From Ferribacterium limneticum (GTDB lineage: Bacteria > Pseudomonadota > Gammaproteobacteria > Burkholderiales > Rhodocyclaceae), in contig NZ_CP075191.1 in NCBI RefSeq assembly GCF_020510625.1, forward strand, positions 1,588,001 through 1,652,000: 64,000 nucleotides of DNA. Reading direction: 5' to 3'. The notes under the pieces were generated by a model. The model searched no databases. It had not been told where the DNA came from and saw only the letters and a list, made by a program, of their open reading frames with translations. Positions 1 to 7,281 of the stretch are shown here, in pieces. Position numbers and translations under genes: made by a program. Each line of letters opens with the position of its first letter. The first letter of the stretch is position 1.

Positions 1-553
1 GGCGGCAGAGCTGATCGGCAGCTTCAAGCAACTGGCCGTCGATCAGTCCAGCTACCAGCGTCGGTCTTTCGATCTGCAGGAAGTCGTGCACGAAATCACG
101 CTGGCGATGGCGCCGACCATTCGCCGTTCGCCCTACCAATTGATCGACGAGGTGCCAGCCGGCCTGGTATTCGACAGCTATCCAGGGCCGCTCGGCCAGA
201 TTTTGATCAACCTGATCAACAATGCGCTGATTCACGCCTTTGTCGGCCGCGACAGCGGTCAGGTCCGGATTGCTGCCGAGGCCGCGGAGCCGGGCTGGAT
301 TATCATGACGGTCAGCGATGATGGCTGCGGCATCTCGGCGGAGCACCAGAAGCAGATTTTCGATCCGTTTTTTACAACACGCCTGGGTCAGGGAGGCTCG
401 GGACTAGGCCTGCATATCGTATTCAGCCTGGTCGTCGATCTGTTGGGCGGGCGGGTTCATGTGATCAGTGCATCTGGGGAGGGGGCGCGGTTTGTCGTGC
501 ATTTGCCCAGCGTGGCACCGGCCGGGGAACAACACAATTGGGATAGTGAATGA
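1..553 (+). CDS. Sensor histidine kinase, C-terminal part (5' end outside window)
   Basis: The reading frame is open from the left edge, so the start and the sensor and dimerisation domains lie outside the window. What remains is a GHKL ATPase domain: an N-box (LINLINNALIHAF), a G1 box (DDGCGI), an F box (IFDPFFTT) and a G2 box (GSGLGLHIV). These bind ATP-Mg for autophosphorylation. The stop overlaps the start of the next gene as ATGA at 550-553. That gene begins with a receiver domain, so the two very probably form a two-component pair that controls c-di-GMP breakdown. The signal sensed cannot be judged from this fragment. Confidence 0.9.
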   Translation, partial: AAELIGSFKQLAVDQSSYQRRSFDLQEVVHEITLAMAPTIRRSPYQLIDEVPAGLVFDSYPGPLGQILINLINNALIHAFVGRDSGQVRIAAEAAEPGWIIMTVSDDGCGISAEHQKQIFDPFFTTRLGQGGSGLGLHIVFSLVVDLLGGRVHVISASGEGARFVVHLPSVAPAGEQHNWDSE

Positions 554-2748
554 GTATGCGCGATGAAAACCGTGACGAGCTGCTGGCTTTCGTCGATGAA
601 GAAGAAGTTGCGCCGGACAACACGGCAGGCCACTGGCGTATCCTGATCGTCGACGACGAGCCGGATGTGCATGAGGTGACCTTGCTGGCCTTGCGAGACG
701 TCGTCATCGAAGGACGCCACCTCTCCTTTTTGCATGCGCATTCGGCGCTTGAAGCGAGGGAGATGCTGAGTCGGGAAGCGGATATCGCCGTCATTCTGCT
801 CGACGTGGTCATGGAAACCGATGACGCCGGCCTGAAGCTGGTGCGTTATTTGCGCGAGGACCTCGATAATCGTGCTACCCGCGTCATCCTGCGCACCGGT
901 CAGCCCGGCTATGCGCCGGAAATAGAGACCATCCGGCTCTTCGACATCAACGACTACAAGACCAAATCGGAGCTGACCCGCGTCCGGCTGTACACCACGA
1001 TTACGGTCGCTATCCGTTCCTTTTGGCAGATTCACCAGCTGGAAGCCAATCGGCGCGGCCTGGAGATGATCATCAACGCGACGATGGAATTGAGCAAGCC
1101 GAATGGCTTGCGTCGTTTTGCCGAGGGGGTGGTTACCCAGCTTTGCGCCCTGCTCGGTGTCGGCGAGGATGGGCTGGTTTGCGCCGCAAGCGTTTCCCGC
1201 GGCGTGGCCCCCTATGTGCTGGCGGCGGCCGGGCAATATTCAGCCTGGATCGGGCAATCGCTCAGCGCCATTCCGGACGAGCGGGTCAAGCGGATACTCG
1301 AGGATGCGCTGGGCAAGCACCAGCATACTTTCGGCGAATCGACCTGCCTGTATTTCTCGACACCGGACAGCCACGCGTTGGCAGCTTTCGTTGATGTCGA
1401 TTCCCCTCTCAACGAAGTCGATAGCCAACTGCTTGAGGTTTTTTGCAGCAACATTGCCATCGGTTTCGAGAATGTCCAGTTGTACCAGAAGGTGTATGAC
1501 CTGGCCTTCGAGGATCTTCTCGTTCATCTGCCCAACCGCAACAGCTTCATTGGCTTGGTCGAGTGCCGTCCGGAGTCGGCCGATCGGGTTGCATTAGTCG
1601 ATATCGACGGTTTTTCCGATATCAACAGTATTCTCGACCAGGCGTTCGGCGATCTGGTGCTGGAAGCCGTTGCCGCTCGCCTGCGTAATGCCTTTCCGCC
1701 CTCGGTGGTGGTGGCACGAGTCGGTAATGATGTTTTCGGCCTGCTCGGGATTGCCCGTGAGGTTAGCCCGGAGCGCATCGCCCAGGTCTTCGCGCAGCCG
1801 TTTGCTGTCGATGGCCAGGAACTCCGCCTGTCGGCGACTTCCGGCTTGATTGCGTTGGGCGGGATCCAGGACAAGGCAGTGGAGGTTCTGAAGAATACCG
1901 GCGTGGCGCTCAAGCACGCCAAGAGCTTCCAGCGTGGCAAGTCGATGTTTTACGAGCCAGTGTACGCCGTTGAGGCGCGTGACCGGATGCGCATGCTGAA
2001 CAGCCTGCGCCAGGCTTTCTCTGCCGAGCACCTGTTCTTGCAGTACCAACCCTTCATCAATCTGGCGAGCGGCCGTATCGTCGGCGCCGAGGCTCTGCTG
2101 CGCTGGAAAACCGAGGAGGGCAACTTCGTGCCGCCCGACCGCTTCATTCCGTTGGCTGAGCAGTCCGGCCTGATGGTGGCGCTGGGCAACTGGGTCATGC
2201 GTAGCGCCCTGCAGTTTTTGGCGCAGCTACGTGCGGAAGGCGTGCGCGATTTCCGCATGGCCGTCAATGTGTCACACACTCAATTCCGCGAGCCGGATTT
2301 CATTGATGACCTGATGACTGCCATGGCGATCTACGATATCGATCCATCCTGCGTTGAAATCGAATTGACGGAGTCGGTAGCTATCGACAATGTCGAACTG
2401 ATCGAACAGAAATTGGCTGCGCTACGCCAGGTCGGCGTGGCGGTGGCCATCGACGATTTCGGTACCGGCTATTCGTCGCTTAATATCCTGCGCCGTCTCG
2501 ATATTGAGCGGCTCAAAATCGACCGTGCCTTCGTCAGCGGCGAACAATGTGCGGCCGAGGACTATGGCATTGCCCGCATGGTGCTGCAACTGGCTTCCCA
2601 ACTGGGCCTGCGGACCATTGCCGAAGGCATCGAAACCGAGGAGCAGCGGCAGATGCTGGCTGCGCTCGGTTGCGACGAAGGTCAAGGCTACCTGTTTGCC
2701 CGCCCGTTGTCGGCCGATGCCTTCGTGGCCTTCCTGCACGACCACTGA
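550..2748 (+). CDS. Response regulator with DUF3369, degenerate GGDEF and EAL domains
   Basis: A 732-residue cytoplasmic regulator. A receiver domain lies at about residues 30-160 (acidic cluster VDDEPD, likely phospho-Asp in LLDVVME). A DUF3369-type GAF-like segment follows, then GGDEF (about 315-460) and EAL (about 475-730). The diguanylate cyclase signature is lost: the site reads RVGNDVFG. The EAL domain keeps its catalytic set: EALLRW, the Asn of NVSH, ELTES, DDFGTGYSS, LKIDR, EGIE and GQGY. It should therefore hydrolyse c-di-GMP to pGpG, while the GGDEF may act as a GTP-binding regulatory module. The start is set by the 4-nt overlap with the kinase gene. Confidence 0.92.
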   Translation: MSMRDENRDELLAFVDEEEVAPDNTAGHWRILIVDDEPDVHEVTLLALRDVVIEGRHLSFLHAHSALEAREMLSREADIAVILLDVVMETDDAGLKLVRYLREDLDNRATRVILRTGQPGYAPEIETIRLFDINDYKTKSELTRVRLYTTITVAIRSFWQIHQLEANRRGLEMIINATMELSKPNGLRRFAEGVVTQLCALLGVGEDGLVCAASVSRGVAPYVLAAAGQYSAWIGQSLSAIPDERVKRILEDALGKHQHTFGESTCLYFSTPDSHALAAFVDVDSPLNEVDSQLLEVFCSNIAIGFENVQLYQKVYDLAFEDLLVHLPNRNSFIGLVECRPESADRVALVDIDGFSDINSILDQAFGDLVLEAVAARLRNAFPPSVVVARVGNDVFGLLGIAREVSPERIAQVFAQPFAVDGQELRLSATSGLIALGGIQDKAVEVLKNTGVALKHAKSFQRGKSMFYEPVYAVEARDRMRMLNSLRQAFSAEHLFLQYQPFINLASGRIVGAEALLRWKTEEGNFVPPDRFIPLAEQSGLMVALGNWVMRSALQFLAQLRAEGVRDFRMAVNVSHTQFREPDFIDDLMTAMAIYDIDPSCVEIELTESVAIDNVELIEQKLAALRQVGVAVAIDDFGTGYSSLNILRRLDIERLKIDRAFVSGEQCAAEDYGIARMVLQLASQLGLRTIAEGIETEEQRQMLAALGCDEGQGYLFARPLSADAFVAFLHDH

Positions 2749-2766
2749 GCGCGACCGGCAGGCCGT

Positions 2767-3894
2767 TCAGGCCAGGCTGTCCAGCGCAGTGGACAGGTTG
2801 GCGACGATGCGCTCGGGATTGTGCAGCTTTTCCAAGCCGAACAGACCGACGCGGAAAGTGCGGAATTCCGGCGGTTCGTCGCACTGTAGCGGCACGCCGG
2901 CCGCTGTTTGCAAGCCGGCAGCGAGGAACTTCTTGCCCGACTGGATATCCGGGTCGGTGGTGTAGCTGACCACGACGCCGGGCGCTTGGAAACCTTCGGC
3001 AGCCACGCTGGGGAAGCCTTTGGCGACCATCAGTTCGCGGATGCGGCGACCGACTTCCCGCTGTTCGGCGCAGACCTTGTCGAAACCGTAGGCTTCTGTT
3101 TCCAGCATGACATCACGCAGCGTCGCCAGCGCATCGGTCGGCATCGTAGCGTGGTATGCATGGCCGCCGTTTTCGAAGGCTTCCATGATCTGCAGCCACT
3201 TCTTCAGGTCGCAGGCGAAGCTGGTGCTGGTGGTGCTATCGATGTGGGCTCGGGCACGTTCGCCGAGGGCGACCATGGCGCAGCACGGCGAGGCGCTCCA
3301 GCCTTTCTGCGGTGCGCTGACCAGTACATCGACGTTGTTGGCTGCCATGTCGACCCAGATGGTGCCGGAGGCGATGCAGTCGAGCACGAATAGGCCACCC
3401 ACGGCGCGCACGGCTTCGCCAACGGCCTTGATGTAGCTGTCGGGCAGGATCATGCCCGACGAGGTTTCAACGTGCGGCGCGAAAACGACGGCGGGCTGGT
3501 GCTCGCGAATGGCGGCGACGACTTCGTCAATCGGCGCCGGCGCAAAGGGCGCTTGCGAACCGCTGCCGACTTGCCTGGCCTTGAGCACGATGCTCTCCGA
3601 CGGAATCCTGCCCATGTCGAAAATCTGCGTCCAGCGGAAGCTGAACCAGCCGTTGCGGATGACCAGTACCTTGCGATCCGTGGCGAACTGGCGGGCCACG
3701 GCTTCCATGCCAAAAGTGCCGCTGCCGGGCACGATGATCGCCGACTTGGCGTTATAGACCTGCTTCATCAGTCGCGAGATGTCTTTCATCACGCCCTGGA
3801 AGCGCTGCGACATGTGGTTCAGCGCGCGGTCGGTATAGACCACCGAATATTCGAGCAGGCCATCGGGATCGGGTTGGGGCAGCAGGGCGGGCAC
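2767..3894 (-). CDS. Class V aminotransferase (alanine-glyoxylate/phosphoserine type)
   Basis: A 375-residue PLP enzyme of the serine-pyruvate/alanine-glyoxylate aminotransferase group. The GSGTFGME segment near residue 60 matches the phosphate-binding loop region. VLDCIASGTIWVDM holds the Asp that pairs with the pyridine nitrogen, and SAPQKGWS holds the Schiff-base lysine. Length is usual for the family. The gene converges on the phosphodiesterase gene with 18 nt between stops and diverges from the glutamate dehydrogenase gene. The true amino donor and acceptor cannot be decided from sequence alone. Confidence 0.85.
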   Translation of the reverse strand: MPALLPQPDPDGLLEYSVVYTDRALNHMSQRFQGVMKDISRLMKQVYNAKSAIIVPGSGTFGMEAVARQFATDRKVLVIRNGWFSFRWTQIFDMGRIPSESIVLKARQVGSGSQAPFAPAPIDEVVAAIREHQPAVVFAPHVETSSGMILPDSYIKAVGEAVRAVGGLFVLDCIASGTIWVDMAANNVDVLVSAPQKGWSASPCCAMVALGERARAHIDSTTSTSFACDLKKWLQIMEAFENGGHAYHATMPTDALATLRDVMLETEAYGFDKVCAEQREVGRRIRELMVAKGFPSVAAEGFQAPGVVVSYTTDPDIQSGKKFLAAGLQTAAGVPLQCDEPPEFRTFRVGLFGLEKLHNPERIVANLSTALDSLA

Positions 3895-4011
3895 AGAGTC
3901 TCTCCGGTTGAATGTTGTGGGCGGAGCATACCGCCAAGACGTGATGGCGCGCTAGTCAGGTGAAGCATGATGCGCGACACTGTGCAGAAGACTGAGTGCG
4001 AAGGATTCGAC

Positions 4012-5295
4012 ATGAATACCCCCCAACTGCCTTCCTATATTTCCCGGGAAAATATCGGCCCCTGGCAAATCTTCCTGCAGCAGGTCGAGCAGGTCGCGCC
4101 GCTGCTCGACAAGGCGTTGTGGCCGTGGGTGGAAACCTTGCGCCGGCCGAAGCGTTCGCTGATCGTCGATGTGCCGATCCGTCGCGATAATGGTGAAGTC
4201 GAGCATTTCGAGGGTTATCGTGTGCACCACAACACGTCACGCGGGCCGGGCAAGGGCGGCGTTCGCTTTCATCAGGATGTGACCTTATCCGAAGTGATGG
4301 CACTGGCCGGGTGGATGACGATCAAGAATGCCGTGGTCAATGTGCCTTTCGGTGGTGCCAAGGGCGGCATTCGCGTCGATCCGCGCCAGCTGTCGCTGTC
4401 CGAACTTGAAGGCTTGACGCGGCGCTATACCAGCGAGATCAGTTCGATGATCGGGCCGGACAAGGACATCCCCGCGCCCGACATGAATACCAACGCCCAG
4501 GTCATGGCCTGGATGATGGATACCTATTCGATGGGTGAGGGGCGAACGGTGACCGGCGTGGTGACTGGCAAGCCGTTATCGCTCGGCGGTTCGCTTGGCC
4601 GTCAGGATGCGACCGGGCGCGGCGTTTTTGTTACCGCTCGCGAGGCTGCGCGCAAGCTGGATGTACCCATCGAGGGGGCGCAGGTGATCGTGCAGGGCTT
4701 CGGCAATGTCGGTGAAGCCAGTGCGCGTATCTTTGCCCAGGCGGGGGCCAGGGTGATAGCCGTACAGGATGTCAGCGGTACCGTATTCAATGCAGCCGGC
4801 CTCGATATCGTGGCCCTCAAGCGTTATCAGCTGGAGAACAAGACACTGGCCGGCGCACCTGGCTGTGAGGTGATCGACAACGATGCGTTCTGGTCGCTAC
4901 CTTGTGAATTCCTGGTGCCGGCGGCGCTCGAGTCGCAGATCAATCGCTACAACGCCGAGAGGATCGCGGCCCGCATCGTCGTAGAAGGCGCCAACGGCCC
5001 GACCACACCGGAGGCTGATGTCATCCTGGCCGAACGCGGCATCGTTGTCGTACCGGATGTGCTGGCCAATGCTGGCGGTGTGACGGTCAGCTACTTCGAG
5101 TGGGTGCAGGATTTCTCCAGCTTTTTCTGGAGCGAAGACGAAATCAATGCCCGGCTTGAGCGGATCATGTCCGAATCCTTCAACGCCATCTGGCAATTGG
5201 CCGAGCAGCGCAGGCTGTCGCTGCGTTCTGCAGCCTTTGTGATCGGTTGCAGCCGGGTGCTTGAAGCCCGGGCGACGCGCGGCCTGTATCCCTGA
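4012..5295 (+). CDS. gdhA: Glutamate dehydrogenase (Glu/Leu/Phe/Val dehydrogenase family)
   Basis: A 427-residue hexameric-type dehydrogenase interconverting glutamate with 2-oxoglutarate and ammonia. The N-terminal domain has the catalytic-lysine loop (FGGAKGGI) and [12 protein letters not shown]. The Rossmann domain has GFGNVGEA. The ATG at 4012 is preferred over an in-frame upstream ATG at 3967, because AAGGA lies 6 nt before it and the protein then begins as homologues do. An acidic Asp after the second strand (AVQDVSG) suggests NAD rather than NADP, but coenzyme preference is an inference. It stands alone with no operon partner. Confidence 0.9.
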   Translation: MNTPQLPSYISRENIGPWQIFLQQVEQVAPLLDKALWPWVETLRRPKRSLIVDVPIRRDNGEVEHFEGYRVHHNTSRGPGKGGVRFHQDVTLSEVMALAGWMTIKNAVVNVPFGGAKGGIRVDPRQLSLSELEGLTRRYTSEISSMIGPDKDIPAPDMNTNAQVMAWMMDTYSMGEGRTVTGVVTGKPLSLGGSLGRQDATGRGVFVTAREAARKLDVPIEGAQVIVQGFGNVGEASARIFAQAGARVIAVQDVSGTVFNAAGLDIVALKRYQLENKTLAGAPGCEVIDNDAFWSLPCEFLVPAALESQINRYNAERIAARIVVEGANGPTTPEADVILAERGIVVVPDVLANAGGVTVSYFEWVQDFSSFFWSEDEINARLERIMSESFNAIWQLAEQRRLSLRSAAFVIGCSRVLEARATRGLYP

Positions 5296-5370
5296 TTGCG
5301 GCAATGTCGCCGTCTTGGCATTTTCCTGAAAATGCTTTTGGCGGTACGGAATTTTCTATTTTGGTGATTC

Positions 5371-6240
5371 ATGAATAAATTATTGACTGAGCTGCAACGG
5401 CTTTATTTTCTCCAAGACCCGCAATGGCACATTCAGCAAGCGGGCGGCGCTACTTTTCACCCGGAAGATGCATTGACGCCTGAAATCGTGGCGGAGAGCC
5501 TGGCCGGCGAGAGAAGCCTGGCCTTCAATCTCGTCGGCGCGGACGGATTGTCGCGAGCCATGGTCATCAAATTCAATCGGCCAGGCGATTGGGAGCGCGT
5601 GGCAAATCTTTATCAGGCGGTGCAGGAGGAACTGGATTTGCCGGCGCCTGCCGTCTCCGTGTCCGGGCGCCAGGGTTATCGTCTCTGGTTTTCGCTGGCC
5701 GAACCACTGCCTGTCGCCCAAGTGCGGTGCTTCCTCGAGGCGCTTTCTGCTCACTATCTGGCCGATATTCCGGTCGTAGACATTGAGTTTCTCCCGGGCA
5801 CCGAAATGCCGGCTTCAATGGGGCAGGGCTTGGTCCAACTGGTACCGGCGCCGAACGCGCTGACCGGAAAATGGTCTGCCTTCATCGATCCGAGCCTGGG
5901 GAGCATGTTCATTGACGAGCCGGGGCTCGAAATGGCCCCGGCGCTGGATAAACAGGCGGGCATTCTGGCCGGGCTGGAAAGCATCAAACCCGTCGATTTT
6001 CAAAGGGCCTTGGAGCATCTCCAGCGGCATGACTCTGAGCAGTCTGCAAGCACGCAAGACAAGGCGCCTGGTCAGGCACCTACCGCAAGTGATTGCGAGC
6101 GCCCGTGCTTGAACGTAGGAAAGCATTACAGCGACCCGAAAAGCTTCTTGCTGGCCGTGATGAATGACGCATCGGCCAGTCCTCGCCATCGAATCGAGGC
6201 AGCGAAGGCGCTGTTGCCCTATTTTGTCGAAGGTGCGTGA
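5371..6240 (+). CDS. Primase-like (AEP/TOTE-type fold) protein, apparently inactive
   Basis: A 289-residue protein of no known name. Residues about 35-190 follow the order of the archaeo-eukaryotic primase domain seen in TOTE conflict systems: LTPEIVAESLAG, then a strand at the metal-site position, then SVSGRQGYRLWFSLAEPLP, then GQGLVQLVPAPNALTGKWSAF near residue 150. Where active members have a D-x-D pair the protein reads VIKFN, so metal binding is probably lost. The C-terminus (about 250-285; FLLAVMND, RIEAAKALLPYF) resembles a segment found in phage terminase small-subunit-like proteins. No helicase or nuclease partner is adjacent. The alignment is by eye from memory of the family. The function is unknown. 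Confidence 0.6.
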   Translation: MNKLLTELQRLYFLQDPQWHIQQAGGATFHPEDALTPEIVAESLAGERSLAFNLVGADGLSRAMVIKFNRPGDWERVANLYQAVQEELDLPAPAVSVSGRQGYRLWFSLAEPLPVAQVRCFLEALSAHYLADIPVVDIEFLPGTEMPASMGQGLVQLVPAPNALTGKWSAFIDPSLGSMFIDEPGLEMAPALDKQAGILAGLESIKPVDFQRALEHLQRHDSEQSASTQDKAPGQAPTASDCERPCLNVGKHYSDPKSFLLAVMNDASASPRHRIEAAKALLPYFVEGA

Positions 6241-6260
6241 AGTCGCGCCTGGGCTGTTGG

Positions 6261-6701
6261 CTAGTACGAGAGCTTGATGCTGGTCGCGGTTTCCGGTGCG
6301 CTCACATCAAAGGCGCTGTCGGCGAATTTTGGCGGCCCCATCACCTTGGGGTTGTTTGACAGCCCATAGCCTTCGATCGGAAACATGCCGAAGCGCAGGT
6401 TCAGCTTCTGATCAGAGTTTTCATCGTGGTAAGCCATGATGGCGTAGCGCCCTGGTGGCAGCCTGTCGAAGGCCAGTTTGGCCTCCCCTTTGGTGGCGGC
6501 GAGCGAAACGATCTGCACTGCCTTGTCTTCCTTGCGAAAGGTCTCCGGGTCGCGATAGAGCGAAACACGCAGATTGCCGACATCGTCGCGAACGCCTTGC
6601 AGGGTAACGACCAGCCGGGCTTCTTCGGCGTGCAGACTGCCTGAGACGAGCAGGCCGCTCAACAGCAAGCCGAAAAGCAGACGAGTTGCTCGTTGATTCA
6701 T
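6261..6701 (-). CDS. DUF2141 domain periplasmic protein
   Basis: About 146 residues. The N-terminus from 6701 has a classic signal peptide (MNQRATRLLF, hydrophobic LLLSGLLVSGS, then HAEE at the cleavage region). The mature part has the DUF2141 features: GNLRVSLYRDPETF, LPPGRYAIMAYHDENSDQKL, and FGMFPIEGYGLSNN near the end. The family is thought to have an immunoglobulin-like or transthyretin-like beta-sandwich fold; its function is not known. In-frame ATGs further upstream (6716, 6740, 6755) would bury the signal peptide, so 6701 is preferred, though no strong ribosome binding site is visible. Confidence 0.8.
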   Translation of the reverse strand: MNQRATRLLFGLLLSGLLVSGSLHAEEARLVVTLQGVRDDVGNLRVSLYRDPETFRKEDKAVQIVSLAATKGEAKLAFDRLPPGRYAIMAYHDENSDQKLNLRFGMFPIEGYGLSNNPKVMGPPKFADSAFDVSAPETATSIKLSY

Positions 6702-6977
6702 GAGGGTGTTGGTCATATTGGGCTGGGCAGCGGTCGGCATGGTCATGGCAAGCATGTTGATGGAAGGGAGCGGGTATTGTTCCCGGCATCTTGACGGGAG
6801 TCATGGAGCAGTTCTGCTGCGAGCGATGATACAGGCCGTTGGCGAGCTTTCAGGCATTGCTAGTCGCCAGGGATGCCTGGTTTTTCAACAGCAATTGCAT
6901 TTTGCGGCCGGCTCAACCCCGCTCTCACCATGCTAGAATCGCAACATTGTCTTGAATATCTTGAGGAAAGCAGCGAA

Positions 6978-7187
6978 ATGGGTGAAGTCAATACCAGCTA
7001 CGTGTCCGATCACCAGACTTGGATGAACGAACAACTCGCAAAAAATCCGCAGTGGGTCGAAGATCAGAAGGCCGGTCGTGCCTTGTGGTGGGACAAGAAG
7101 CAGGATGTCGATACCACCGCCCGCAATGCAGGCTCCAAGGTGCCGCAGAAGTCTTATCCCTACGACGTGAATTTCTTCGGCGAATAA
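6978..7187 (+). CDS. DUF3460 family small protein
   Basis: A 69-residue soluble protein. The core (HQTWMNEQLAKNPQWVEDQK, then GRALWWDK) is the signature of the DUF3460 family of short betaproteobacterial proteins of unknown function. The ATG at 6978 follows GAGGAAAG, a good ribosome binding site, so the longer frame upstream is probably not used. A strong terminator follows immediately, so the gene is probably transcribed alone. Confidence 0.8.
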   Translation: MGEVNTSYVSDHQTWMNEQLAKNPQWVEDQKAGRALWWDKKQDVDTTARNAGSKVPQKSYPYDVNFFGE

Positions 7188-7210
7188 TCGCCTGCGAATT
7201 CCAGTCGTTA

Positions 7211-7237
7211 AAAAAGCCGGTCATTGACCGGCTTTTT
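7211..7237 (+). terminator. Rho-independent terminator
   Basis: AAAGCCGGTC and GACCGGCTTT form a perfect stem with a 3-nt ATT loop, flanked by A5 and T5. It can work in both directions. It lies between the DUF3460 gene and the converging patZ-like gene, 23 nt after the first stop. Confidence 0.85.
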
Positions 7238-7281
7238 GTTTGCCTGCGCGCCGGACCAGCCGGCGCGTAGCAGCTAATCGC

